From positions 2,046,001 through 2,110,000 of the forward strand of contig JACJXX010000002.1 of assembly GCA_020636435.1 (NCBI GenBank): DNA of 64,000 nucleotides, read 5' to 3'. This DNA comes from Lewinellaceae bacterium (GTDB lineage Bacteria > Bacteroidota > Bacteroidia > Chitinophagales > Saprospiraceae). Position 1 is the stretch's first letter. Every line of letters begins with the position of its first letter. The notes under the pieces are model-generated. The model was not told the origin of the DNA. It made no database searches and worked only from the letters and a program-made list of their open reading frames with translations. This document shows, in pieces, positions 52,746-61,611 of the stretch. A program made the position numbers and the translations under genes.

Positions 52746-52865
52746 AACCAACGAAATCTTTGATTCCGGGTCGCCCGGAAGCCTCCGGAAAATCCGGCCG
52801 TGTAAACCTGCTCAAAGTTTATAGACAGCTTTTCCTGTGTATCCAGCAAAACGGCATCGGCAGCC

Positions 52866-53189
52866 TCAAGGATATCCTCCCAGGTTCAGGAACACCATAT
52901 TTTTATAAGCCAAGCGAAAATCTCCATACACGCCATACAATTCCTTTTTAGTTGGCCGTTCCACCACGCTTACAGAACTGGCGCTGGCAATGTTAAAGAA
53001 GCCTCGGGAAGCCAGGCTCTGGCCATCTTCCCGGCGGTTTTCCACCTCTTTCCGGTAAAAATTCCAACCGACGGTAGCATTGATGTCGAAATCATTATTG
53101 ATCTGCTTTTGGGTGCGGTCGCCGAGCAGGCCCCGGTAGGAGCATGGAACAGGGCCATTGGCGGACAGACATCCAATGATTATATTCAT
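52866..53189 (-). pseudogene. Fragment of a SusC/RagA TonB-linked outer membrane protein
   Basis: About 95 codons read NNDFDINATVGWNFYRKE, ASRGFFNIASASSVSVVE and LYGVYGDFRLAYKNMVFLNL. This is an internal stretch of a SusC-type barrel, just before the usual TGRNDWSSTLP motif; here it ends abruptly in GGYP and a stop. Neither plug domain nor the remaining barrel is present on either side. The intact susC at 56588-59941 is more diverged at this place (FYDQVYLNLSGRND), so the fragment comes from another paralogue. Confidence 0.8.
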
Positions 53190-53363
53190 TCAGATGGAGT
53201 TTGATGAAAGACGAGAAAGGCAACGGCCGAAAAGAGCAGAGGTTGATGGCAACGAAGAAATAGCAGAGGGGCCCGGCGAAAGGGCAATTTTAGTTTCTTC
53301 TATTTGTATCCATCCATTTCGGGTGGCCAAAATAAAGATGTGGCAGGCGGGTTGTTTTTTCAG

Positions 53364-53497
53364 AATAAAAGTTGCCGCACAACAAACTGTGCGGCAACAT
53401 TCGGATTAGTAAGAAAAAACTCTCATTTATAAAATCTGTAAACCTCGCCGTGTTGATATAGCTCACCAATACAAAAAATACTGGAAGCACTAAGATA
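53364..53497 (-). ncRNA. Candidate small RNA, copy 1 (conserved element with terminator hairpin)
   Basis: Minus-strand order: box TATCTTAG (53490-53497, like TAnnTTTG), conserved words ACGGCGAGGTTTACAGAT and CTAATCCGAA, then the hairpin GTTGCCGCACA / TGTGCGGCAAC (53371-53398) and TTTTATTCTG. Word order and spacing match the element at 60430-60552, while the hairpin arms differ in sequence but remain paired. It lies upstream of the SusC fragment. Confidence 0.35.
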
Positions 53498-53685
53498 GGC
53501 GATGCAGGGGTTGAAAAAGGCCACTCGTTTGGGTAGTTTTTGCAGATGCGGCTGAAATTGGCCAATTATCCAGCCCGGTTTTCCTCCTGGTTGAGGGAAA
53601 AGCAGTATTTTTATACTTGAGCCGGCAGGTTTTGCCAATGATGTAAAACCTGTCGGCACAGTATATATTGTTATTCCTCCAGCTT

Positions 53686-54324
53686 ATGAAACCAGTAGCT
53701 ACCCTTATTATCCTTTACCTTTTTACTTTAGGCCCATCCGCATACAGCCAGCGTTTTGGGGCCGGCGCCATCCTCGGGTTGAATGCCTCGCAGATCGATG
53801 GAGACAACCAGTTCGGTTATCGCCAATTCGGCCTGGCCGGTGGCTTGCGGGGCGTTGCCCGCCTGTCCGGCAGGTTCGACTTTCAAATGGAAATGTTGTA
53901 CAGCCGCCGGGGAAGCGCCGCTAAAAACCGGGAGAAGGAAGGTTCAGGCTATCCGGTAGACATCAACTTACAGTATGCTGAAGTTCCGGTTTTATTCAAT
54001 TATAAGGCCCTTGAAAATTGGGACGGGCAATACGTATTGCACTTTTGCACCGGGTTTTCCTACTCCCGCCTGCTTCGATCTCAGGTAAAAGCAAAGCATG
54101 CCCAGCCGGCAGGACAAGAAGATTTCAATATTGCCGAAGTAGAGAGAGACTTCAACAAAAACGAAATAGGCTGGGTTGCAGGGGCTGCTTTTTTACCCAT
54201 CCCTAAACTGTCTGTAGGGTTGCGGCACGTTTTTGCCCTCAACCCACTTTTCAAAAGTGATGAGCAGGCTGGAAAGACGCTGCGGTCCTATTATCTTCAG
54301 TTGCAGGTAGCCTACCTGCTTTAA
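53686..54324 (+). CDS. Small outer-membrane beta-barrel protein (PorT/OMP_b-brl type)
   Basis: Protein of 212 residues. A signal peptide (MKPVATLIILYLFTLGPSAYSQ) begins at this ATG; codons six before it (53668) are unlikely to be the start. The mature part has about eight alternating strands: FGAGAILGLNASQIDG, FGLAGGLRGVARLSGRFDFQ, FQMEMLYSRRGS, DINLQYAEVPVLFNY, LHFCTGFSYSRLL, GWVAGAAFLPI, and a terminal YYLQLQVAYLL strand. This is the usual layout of the PorT-like/outer-membrane-barrel family in Bacteroidota. The long spacer 53190-53685 in front holds a candidate RNA element. It converges with the next gene (15 bp between stops). Confidence 0.85.
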   Translation: MKPVATLIILYLFTLGPSAYSQRFGAGAILGLNASQIDGDNQFGYRQFGLAGGLRGVARLSGRFDFQMEMLYSRRGSAAKNREKEGSGYPVDINLQYAEVPVLFNYKALENWDGQYVLHFCTGFSYSRLLRSQVKAKHAQPAGQEDFNIAEVERDFNKNEIGWVAGAAFLPIPKLSVGLRHVFALNPLFKSDEQAGKTLRSYYLQLQVAYLL

Positions 54325-54339
54325 TCCATCCAACTCCAA

Positions 54340-55047
54340 CTATTTATCCTGGCGGTTATAGAATTGAAAAATGGCAATCAGGTCTTCCTGTTTCCGGGGG
54401 TTGAGCTGATTGGTTTTAGCATATTCGGAAATGGCTTTTTTGCGACGGCCCAGTGCCTTGAGGACGGCACTTTTGGTTTGGCGAAGGAGGCTCGGCTGAT
54501 CGCTGCCCCGTCGGTAATAATAGGCCTCCTGCAATTCCAGCCGGTCGTTGCGGTCGCCGATATTCAAGGCCGGGTTGTAATCGCTTTTCACCAATTCGAG
54601 GGAGCGGCGGAGCAATAGGGCCATTTCGCCTTCCACCAGCAATTGAAAGAAACCCATTTTGTTTTTTCCGGCCAGGTTGCGAAATTCGAGAGGAACAAAA
54701 ACCTGCTTGCCAATCGCAATGGCCCTGACCTTTGCCGGATACAGGCCGAGCACTTCCTTATCCGGGCTCAATATCTGCATTTCATCATCATAAATCCGGT
54801 ATCGCGCTTTTACCTTGACCACTTCATCGTCCGGCGTCAGAATGTGGGCGTCCTGCCATCGTTCGTCCAGAAAGAGGCTGCCCTCCACTTCTTTGGGAGC
54901 GGCGCCTCGGGATATGTAGGTGTCTTCCGCAAAATAATTGGGGTTGTTCAGCCCCCTCCTGATGGTTTGGCTTATTGAATCCAACTGCGCATTGCTGCTC
55001 AGGGAAAAAGCGCAAAGCGCTATCCCAAATAATATTAAATAACGCAT
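54340..55047 (-). CDS. Exported protein of unknown function
   Basis: Protein of 235 residues with a signal peptide (YLILFGIALCAFSLSSNAQ, cleavage near residue 20). The mature part has a strand-rich first half (AEDTYISRGAAPKEVEGSLF, VVKVKARYRIYDDEMQILSP, VFVPLEFRNLAGKNKMGFFQ) and a basic helical end (SAVLKALGRRKKAISEYAKT). Similar exported proteins are common in Bacteroidota genomes, but I cannot name a family. It lies downstream of the SusD gene on the same strand, behind a terminator-like hairpin at 55071-55110, so it probably has its own promoter. Confidence 0.75.
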   Translation of the reverse strand: MRYLILFGIALCAFSLSSNAQLDSISQTIRRGLNNPNYFAEDTYISRGAAPKEVEGSLFLDERWQDAHILTPDDEVVKVKARYRIYDDEMQILSPDKEVLGLYPAKVRAIAIGKQVFVPLEFRNLAGKNKMGFFQLLVEGEMALLLRRSLELVKSDYNPALNIGDRNDRLELQEAYYYRRGSDQPSLLRQTKSAVLKALGRRKKAISEYAKTNQLNPRKQEDLIAIFQFYNRQDK

Positions 55048-55070
55048 AAGCCAGGATTTTTAAAGATTGT

Positions 55071-55110
55071 AAAAAGCAGAAGGGAAACAAAGCACAAAGC
55101 TGTTTCCCTT
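55071..55110 (-). terminator. Probable terminator of the susC-susD operon
   Basis: AAGGGAAACA (55080-55089) pairs with TGTTTCCCTT (55101-55110) over an 11-nt loop; in the minus direction it is followed by CTGCTTTTTAC. It is 75 bp after the SusD stop codon. Confidence 0.6.
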
Positions 55111-55184
55111 CCACCCTCTTTTATAGCCACCCTCCGTTTTCTGCCTTTGGCAGCCTATCCGGAGCAGGTGATGACAAAAAGATA

Positions 55185-56579
55185 TTACTTATTGATCGGC
55201 GTCTGTTCAAACAAATCCGGGATCGGGTCCGGGGTATTCACATTGGCGTCGATTTCTTCCTGCGGATAGAGGAAACGTTGCGGCAGCTGGCTTCCGGTCG
55301 TGGGGGGAATTTCCAGGAAGTTGTCGGTCCGGCGCACGTCATTGAACACCTCCATCTGGCCCATGAGAGAAACGTATTTCTCTTCCAGGATTTCGTACAG
55401 CAACGCATCGTTGCGGGAAAAGCCGGCCCGGCTTGCGATACCGCCGTTGTCGAAGTCAGCCAGGGTATAGGCTTCGTACTTGCCTTCCGGAAACTGAGCA
55501 GCCAGCATGGCCCGGGCGTTGTTGAGGTGCGTCAGGGCGGCGTCGGGGTCGCTGTTGCCGCGCCACTCGGCTTCCGCCAGAATGAGTTCGGTCTCTATCG
55601 CCGACACCAGCGGGAATGAAGCTGTAGCCGCCCACATGCCGCTGTAGTTCAGGTCGTAAGCGCCTTCCTCGCCGGTAAAGGCAAAAGCAAAACGTGCGGA
55701 CTCGTCCGTCTTGGCATTGCCCCGATAAGCCGCATTGGCGGGGTCGAGGATGGCCGGCAGGTAAGCCACATTTGCGGTCATGTACCCAAGGCGGTCCTCC
55801 TCGCCAAAGGAGGAGTAGATATTCTGATCCTGATTGTAGGATCCCGTGGCATGAGGGATGATCCACTCATCATCTGCCGTCTTGACCCCTTTGCTGGCCG
55901 AGCTAATGGCAGCTGCATAGTTGCCCAGGTGCAACGAAAAACGGGCCTTCAGGCTGGAAGCAACCTGCGACCACTTAACAGGATCGCCACCGAAGTAGAA
56001 ATCACGGTCTTCGATATCTCCATTGGAAGGATTGCCGGAAAGGTCGGTAATGGCCTGGTCCAGCAAGGTTTGTACATCTGCATACACCTGCGGTTGCGGG
56101 TCATACACCGGATCGGGGAATTCGATGAATTTGTTGGCCTGAGTGTAAGGAATATCGCCCCACATGGAAGCCATCATGCCATAAGAGTGGGCCTGGAGCG
56201 TGCGGGCAATGCCGCTGGCCAGCTTATCGTTCGTCTCAGCCGATTTTTCAATGACGATCTTGCTGTTCTCAGCGACGAGGTAGTACTTATCCCAGTCGAA
56301 GTTCTCCGCGTTGACGGAATAAATCTCCAAGGCAGCATACTGGCGGTCTGAGCCGGTAAACTGACGAGACCACATGCAGGCCAGGCGGGCATCTTCTCCT
56401 TCGTGAGCGATGATGGTGCCGGTAAATGCCGCGTTGAGCACCGCTTCGATCGGCGCGTCGGAAGCATTGTTGGGATCCTCCTGGTAGCTGTCTACAAAGT
56501 CACTGCAGGCAGAGAGGCTCAGCAGTGAAAACCCAAGGAGGGTTGAAAAAATATTTTTGATTGTCATAATACCTTTCAT
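55185..56579 (-). CDS. SusD/RagB family nutrient-binding lipoprotein (locus A)
   Basis: Protein of 464 residues. Leader ends in a lipobox (SLSACSDFVDSY, Cys at ~25), then the EDPNNASDAP motif typical of the SusD-like_2 group. Helical TPR-like core pieces are visible (GIARTLQAHSYGMMASMWGD, PVKWSQVASSLKARFSLHLG, AIETELILAEAEWRG), and the C-terminal segment DALLYEILEEKYVSLMGQ is standard. It forms the lid on the SusC barrel encoded 8 bp upstream and captures an oligosaccharide or peptide; the ligand is unknown. An internal start at 56567 is possible. Confidence 0.92.
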   Translation of the reverse strand: MKGIMTIKNIFSTLLGFSLLSLSACSDFVDSYQEDPNNASDAPIEAVLNAAFTGTIIAHEGEDARLACMWSRQFTGSDRQYAALEIYSVNAENFDWDKYYLVAENSKIVIEKSAETNDKLASGIARTLQAHSYGMMASMWGDIPYTQANKFIEFPDPVYDPQPQVYADVQTLLDQAITDLSGNPSNGDIEDRDFYFGGDPVKWSQVASSLKARFSLHLGNYAAAISSASKGVKTADDEWIIPHATGSYNQDQNIYSSFGEEDRLGYMTANVAYLPAILDPANAAYRGNAKTDESARFAFAFTGEEGAYDLNYSGMWAATASFPLVSAIETELILAEAEWRGNSDPDAALTHLNNARAMLAAQFPEGKYEAYTLADFDNGGIASRAGFSRNDALLYEILEEKYVSLMGQMEVFNDVRRTDNFLEIPPTTGSQLPQRFLYPQEEIDANVNTPDPIPDLFEQTPINK

Positions 56580-56587
56580 TTTAGTGA

Positions 56588-59500
56588 TTAGAAGTTGAGG
56601 TTGAGCGCTATCCTATAGGTGCGGGTACCCGGGTTCTGGAAGTAATCCAGGCCGAATCCGTTCTGGCCGGCACCGGTCAGGTTGGTATCCGGGTCGTTGC
56701 CCTGATAATCCGTCCACAGCAGCAGGTTCCTGCCGGTAAAGGACAGGGAAGCGCCGCGCAGCCAGTTCGTCAGGTTGTTGCCAAAATTGTAAGATAGAGT
56801 CACCTCGCGTAGGCGCGTCCAGGTAGCGTCTTCAACAAACTCTTCCTCCGGGCCGGTAAAACCACTGCCGGGGCCACTGCGGTAGAACAGTTCTCCAACG
56901 AATACATCCCCTGCGCCGTAGTCTTTGATCTCGCCGCGAACCGTGTAGGATCCGTCGCCATTCCGCCAATACGGATATTGTTCGGCGACAGTCGCTCCGC
57001 CATGGACTTTAAGGGTATTAGCCTGTTGTTCTGTAAGGGTGGTTGTGGTCGTGGTATATTCAGCCATGCCAAAGTAGGCAAGAGCGCCGCGGGTTCCGTT
57101 CCAGATGTCTCCTCCTTCACTGTGGTCGAACAATACGTTCAGGCTAAATCCTTTGTAGTTGAGCAGGCCGCCAATACCGGCTTTCCAGTCCGGGTTGGGG
57201 TCGCCGATAACACCAGAGACGTCGCCCAACTGTGGGAATCCGTTTTCATCCAAATCCAGGTTGCCATTGGCATCGCGCGCCCAGGTGCCGGCGAAGAGTA
57301 CGCCGAGTTGCTCTCCAACCACTGCCCGGGAGCTGCCGCCGGAGAAGCCCGCGAGCAGGAGCGATTCCGTGCCGGTCATCTTGGTTACTTCATTGCGGTT
57401 GCGGGTAAAGTTGCCATAGATGTTGAAGCTCAGGTCCTGGTTGTCGATGATGCCGAAGTCTACTTCCAGTTCGATCCCCTTGTTCTCGATAGAAGCTGCA
57501 TTGGCGATCTGCTGGGTAAAGCCGGTGGAAGAAGGCTGGCCCACGGCGATGATCAGGTCATCCGTCGTGTTGGTGTAGTAAGTAAAGCCAAGGTTGATGC
57601 GGTCTTTCGCAAAACCCAGGTCAAGCCCTCCTTCGATCTCCGTTTTGATCTCCGGTTTGATCTCCGGGTTGCCGGCAATGGAGCTCTGGGCAAATGCTCC
57701 GCCATAAGCGCCGGGGTTTACGCCCGGGCCCCAGCCTTCGCCGAAACCGGTATTAGACGCTGTGGGAGCATAAAAGTCGAACCCCGTCAGATAGGGATCC
57801 GGGCCGCGCCCCACCTGGCCATAACCGGCGCGGATGCGGCCGGAAGAGAGGATATCGCGGTTCGACATCAGTTTGGTGAACTGCCAGGCTACGTCTGCTG
57901 CCGGGTAAAATACCGAGTTGTCGTTCACCGGAAGGGTGGACAACCAGTCATTACGGCCCGACAGGTTCAGGTAGACCTGATCGTAGAATTCAAACCCGAG
58001 GGTAGCATAAATGCCTGCCGTACGAATCACCTCTTCGCGGTTGAACAGTTCATAGTTGGTCGCGTTGTTCAATTGCGGCGGAGAGAAGGGGTTGATGAAA
58101 GAACGGGAGTTGGTGCCGTGGTCGTCCAGCCGCTGGTCATTTAAACCGACCCCTGCCAAAGCTGCAAGGGCGATATCGTCGGTCAGTTCGAAACGCGCGC
58201 GCGCTATAAAGTCGGAGTTGATCTGCGTCCGGGTGATTGTTTCCTTGGTGAAACGGCCTCCGCCATTGCTGCCGGAAGAGATCACCGGATAAACGTCTTC
58301 TCTTTCATCGGTGTAAGTATCCAGGCCGGTGCGGGCCGTCAGGTTCAACCAGGAGGTTGGTTCATAGCGCAACTCGACCTTGCCGAGGATGCGGTTGACC
58401 TTGGTGGTGCTTTCGATGTTGCGGATCATCCAGGCCGGGTTGTCATAAATGGAGTTCGTATTGGCGCCCAGCGGGTTGCGGTAAGCGCGCTGGCGGTCTG
58501 GAAAAGCTTTGCCGTCTGCATTGACATAGGTGCCCACGTATACGCCGTCGTTAAAGTCGATGGCGCTGCGCAGGCCGCCCAGAAACAGGCCGTTCAGGTT
58601 GGACCCCATTTGCACCCGGTTGGAAGTGGAATAGGTATAACCGGCATTGACATCGACAGTGAATTTATTGCCCAGGCGGGTGGTCGCATTCAGCCGGGCT
58701 GTCGTTCGGTCGTAATCGCTCCCCGATTTGATGACCCCTTCCTGGCGCAGGTTGGCCACGCTGAAGTACACAGAGCCATTCTCGGTAGCAGAGGTCACTC
58801 CCAGCGAATTAGAAACGGTGGAACCAGTCTGGAAAAGCGTCTCGTAAGGGCTGAAAACATCCCGGGAGTTCTTGCCTCCGTGAGTATTGTCGTTTGTGCC
58901 ATTGGCAAGAGCATAGTAACGCGTTCCATCAGCCGTTTCGAAATAGCCGGCATAGCCAGCTGCATTCGGGTCAGTAATGAAAGCATCGGTCCCCCCCGGG
59001 CGGTCGGCGATGCGGTCGCCCCAGGAAAGGCCGCCACTGGGCACAAACTGAAACTTGCCATTGATACCCCTCCCGTAGGCAGTGTTCAACGGAACTTCCC
59101 GGTTAACCTCGTCAAAGGCAACGGAACTATTGAAGGTCACATTCCACTGTTTGTTGCGGTTGTACCGCCCTTTCTTGGTAGTGATGACGATCACGCCGTT
59201 AGCGGCGCGGGATCCCCAGACCGCAGCCGCAGAAGCGCCGCGCAGGACTTCGACGCTGGCGATGTCTTCCGGGTTGATGTCATTGAGGCGCGACTGCTGG
59301 GTCACGCCGCCACCCGATCCCAGGCTACCCGAGTTGCCCCGGGCCTGGCCGCCGAATGCTTCTCCGTAATAGGAGTCGTTGAAAATGGGAACCCCGTCAA
59401 TCACGATCAGCGGTTGCAGGTCTCCGGTAATGGAGGTAGCGCCCCGAATCTGAATCCGGGAACCCGAGCCGGGGTCGCCGGAGGAAGAGACGATGTTGAT

Positions 59501-59941
59501 CCCCGCCGACTTGCCGGCCAGGCTGTTGATGAGGCCCACTTCCCCCGAACGGGTCAGCGCGCCGCCTTCAACTGTTGAAGAAGCTACCCCAACCTTGGAT
59601 CTTTTGGTCTCAAACCCCAAAGCGGTAACGACAATTTCATCCAAAAGCTCAGCGCTTTCGCTCAAGGCAACATCTACGACATCGGAGGCGCCGAGTTCAA
59701 TTTCCCTGTTCGCATATCCCGTGTAACTGATCACTAAAACATTGCTACCCTCCGGAACGCGTACAGAATAAGCGCCTTCAACATCAGTCACTGTACCGGA
59801 GGTCGTCCCTTTGACCAGCACGCTCGCTCCAATTAGCGGAGTGCCCTCCTCATCGGTTACAGTACCCGTGACGGTGCGCTGGGCAACTGCTAGCGTAAAT
59901 GCCAATAACACCATCGGCAGAACCATTAAGAGTTTCTTCAT
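56588..59941 (-). CDS. SusC/RagA family TonB-linked outer membrane transporter (locus A)
   Basis: Protein of 1117 residues. Signal peptide 1-20; carboxypeptidase-regulatory-like domain ~22-100 (TVTGTVTDEEGTPLIGASVL); a TonB-box-like DEIVVTALGFE (~107-117); plug domain (ISGDPGSGSRIQIRGATSI with the usual IVIDGVPI); and a 22-strand barrel ending in TYRIALNLNF. It has the class motifs NPEDIASVEVLRGASAAA and GVIVITTKKG. It imports a ligand delivered by the SusD encoded 8 bp downstream. No glycoside hydrolase or sigma/anti-sigma pair is adjacent, so the substrate is unknown; peptide or metal-chelate uptake is possible. Confidence 0.95.
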   Translation of the reverse strand: MKKLLMVLPMVLLAFTLAVAQRTVTGTVTDEEGTPLIGASVLVKGTTSGTVTDVEGAYSVRVPEGSNVLVISYTGYANREIELGASDVVDVALSESAELLDEIVVTALGFETKRSKVGVASSTVEGGALTRSGEVGLINSLAGKSAGINIVSSSGDPGSGSRIQIRGATSITGDLQPLIVIDGVPIFNDSYYGEAFGGQARGNSGSLGSGGGVTQQSRLNDINPEDIASVEVLRGASAAAVWGSRAANGVIVITTKKGRYNRNKQWNVTFNSSVAFDEVNREVPLNTAYGRGINGKFQFVPSGGLSWGDRIADRPGGTDAFITDPNAAGYAGYFETADGTRYYALANGTNDNTHGGKNSRDVFSPYETLFQTGSTVSNSLGVTSATENGSVYFSVANLRQEGVIKSGSDYDRTTARLNATTRLGNKFTVDVNAGYTYSTSNRVQMGSNLNGLFLGGLRSAIDFNDGVYVGTYVNADGKAFPDRQRAYRNPLGANTNSIYDNPAWMIRNIESTTKVNRILGKVELRYEPTSWLNLTARTGLDTYTDEREDVYPVISSGSNGGGRFTKETITRTQINSDFIARARFELTDDIALAALAGVGLNDQRLDDHGTNSRSFINPFSPPQLNNATNYELFNREEVIRTAGIYATLGFEFYDQVYLNLSGRNDWLSTLPVNDNSVFYPAADVAWQFTKLMSNRDILSSGRIRAGYGQVGRGPDPYLTGFDFYAPTASNTGFGEGWGPGVNPGAYGGAFAQSSIAGNPEIKPEIKTEIEGGLDLGFAKDRINLGFTYYTNTTDDLIIAVGQPSSTGFTQQIANAASIENKGIELEVDFGIIDNQDLSFNIYGNFTRNRNEVTKMTGTESLLLAGFSGGSSRAVVGEQLGVLFAGTWARDANGNLDLDENGFPQLGDVSGVIGDPNPDWKAGIGGLLNYKGFSLNVLFDHSEGGDIWNGTRGALAYFGMAEYTTTTTTLTEQQANTLKVHGGATVAEQYPYWRNGDGSYTVRGEIKDYGAGDVFVGELFYRSGPGSGFTGPEEEFVEDATWTRLREVTLSYNFGNNLTNWLRGASLSFTGRNLLLWTDYQGNDPDTNLTGAGQNGFGLDYFQNPGTRTYRIALNLNF

Positions 59942-60215
59942 GGTAGAATTTTTTGATTAAGGAAAAGTGAGTAAAGAGTTTAGTTTAAATGCTGTATAGA
60001 ATCGCATCCTGCGGGATGCAGTTGATTACTTTTCCAGTCTTTAACACGTAATAAGGAATGGTCAGGCGGAGAGGTTTTTGCTCTCAGCCGGGTGAGTTTG
60101 ATGAAAAGGCAAGTGCGAATACTAATCTGTTGCACACACTAAACCCTCGAAGATCAAGGGTTTTAAATTTCAGGCGGCCATGCGTCTAACGTTGAACATC
60201 GTTGATAGCCAATGG

Positions 60216-60288
60216 GTTGCCAAGCCTTGTCGAACCTCGAACGCCGAACAACCGAACGCCGAACTTGTCCAGCCTTAGACCAGTAGCC
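60216..60288. repeat. Dispersed intergenic repeat, copy 2
   Basis: Aligns over about 73 bp with 16883-16955 (shared order: TTGCC..GCCT, GTCGAACCT, GAAC words, TCCAGC, CCAGT.GCC). Same orientation in both places. Confidence 0.6.
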
Positions 60289-60429
60289 TTTCAGGCTATT
60301 GCTCAATAACTAATAACGCTCAAAAATACTTAACGCTGCCTCAAACCGCAATTTCTTTCTCAACAACCACATCCCCGGGAGGCGCGAGAAAAATCTGTAC
60401 ACGGCCGCCCCGGCAAGCCTCCTCTGCAG

Positions 60430-60552
60430 ATAGAAATTGCCGTATAATGCGCAATTATACGGCAACTTTCGGTTTAGAAAAAAAATGAGACGCTTTTTAT
60501 TCTGTTAACCTCGCCGTAAAACACACTCACGCATATTGAGAATGCTAAAGTA
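60430..60552 (-). ncRNA. Candidate small RNA, copy 2 (conserved element with terminator hairpin)
   Basis: Minus-strand order: box TACTTTAG (60545-60552), words ACGGCGAGGTTAACAGAAT and CTAAACCGAA, a perfect 12-bp hairpin TTGCCGTATAAT / ATTATACGGCAA (60437-60465), then TTTCTATC. The predicted transcript is about 105-110 nt. It is located 63 bp after the lipoprotein stop codon and 490 bp before susC. It could instead be the 3' untranslated part of the lipoprotein mRNA. Confidence 0.35.
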
Positions 60553-60621
60553 GGGGTTGTGCAGGCACAATTATCCTACCCGGGTGTGTAGTTTTTCCGG
60601 CGAACAGAACAGCTTTCTGCG

Positions 60622-61560
60622 CTAGATTTTCGTCAACTTCAAAACCAGCGGCTCTCCAACTGGCTGGCCGCAGGCCCCGTCGACGTTATCTGTGAGGGTG
60701 ATCGTAAACTCCTTGTCGTCTTCGTATTCATTGATCCCGTCCTGTTCGAAAACAAAGCTGGGGCCTCCGCAACTCAGGCCCGTGTCGGTCCGGTTGACCA
60801 CCAGGATTCCACAGGTGACGACAAAGGTGAAGTCCTGGTCAAAAGTCAAGTACTTGCCGGAGAAGGTTCGCTGTATCGGGCCGGCGGAAGTAAGTGTTAC
60901 CTCCTCGGGCGTCCAGCGGTAGTCGTTGCCAAAGAAAGGGTCCGAAGGGCCGGAAACCTGCTCCAGCAGGTACTTGCCGGTGGCAAAGCCTTCCGTCAAA
61001 GGGCATTGCACAAAGACGACGATCTGGGTGGTAAAACTGGTCGTCGCCGACGAGTTCTGAATATTGGGCGTCACGTTGTTGATAGACACCTCGTTGTTGA
61101 CTTCGATGACGGAAGGGTACACCCGGCCGTCTTTCAGGGTGGTGGTATTGTAAATGGTCACCTGGTCGAGGCCGTCGAAGTCTTCTGCCTGCAGGCCCAG
61201 CGCATTTTTGAGGTCGTCGAAGGTGATTTCCACGCCCCGCAGTACCCCGTCCTGAAAGCTGCCGGGCTCGATCGTCCTCAGAAACGACCGATCCGAAGTC
61301 GACCCTTCGCTGAAGTCAAAGAAATCGACATGGAGGTCTACCTTCTCCACATCCTCAATATTTTCAGAATAGAAATCCAGGACGACTTTGGCCGAGGCCG
61401 GATCTTCTTTATTGATGGTGGAAAAATCCGGATCCACGACGATGCGCATGTTTACGGCGTCCTGGAAATCCGGAAAGGGGTTTTTGTCCTCCACGCAGGA
61501 GTTCAAAAAGGCAAAGGTGCCCGTGAGAAAAAATACAACCAGATATTTTGATGTCTTCAT
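60622..61560 (-). CDS. SUS-locus lipoprotein of unknown function (locus B)
   Basis: Protein of 312 residues. The leader MKTSKYLVVFFLTGTFAFLNSC ends in a lipobox (Cys22). Beta-rich mature protein: MRIVVDPDFSTINKED, ASAKVVLDFYSENIEDVEKV, a central QIVVFVQCPLTEGFATGKYL, and a C-terminal ITLTDNVDGACGQPVGEP region. It follows a SusD gene on the same strand and resembles the extra surface lipoproteins (SusE/F-position) of such loci that help bind the ligand; direct family membership is not recognised. An open frame continues upstream to 61872, but this part encodes CTGKAEPGG repeats from a low-complexity tract and is not protein. Confidence 0.8.
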   Translation of the reverse strand: MKTSKYLVVFFLTGTFAFLNSCVEDKNPFPDFQDAVNMRIVVDPDFSTINKEDPASAKVVLDFYSENIEDVEKVDLHVDFFDFSEGSTSDRSFLRTIEPGSFQDGVLRGVEITFDDLKNALGLQAEDFDGLDQVTIYNTTTLKDGRVYPSVIEVNNEVSINNVTPNIQNSSATTSFTTQIVVFVQCPLTEGFATGKYLLEQVSGPSDPFFGNDYRWTPEEVTLTSAGPIQRTFSGKYLTFDQDFTFVVTCGILVVNRTDTGLSCGGPSFVFEQDGINEYEDDKEFTITLTDNVDGACGQPVGEPLVLKLTKI

Positions 61561-61611
61561 GATCGTTTTTCTTTTTGATGTTGAAATAATTCGTTGGGGG
61601 AGGGGGTGGGT

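Larger units (their letters stand above)
59942..60621. other. 680-bp intergenic region upstream of susC (locus A)
   Basis: Contains a GCATCC-TGCG-GGATGC palindrome (60004-60019) in the likely susC leader, a dispersed GAAC-word repeat (60216-60288), a short AGCCTTTCAGGCT hairpin (60286-60298), and the conserved element at 60430-60552. No ORF is supported and no exact promoter match for susC was found. Confidence 0.6.
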
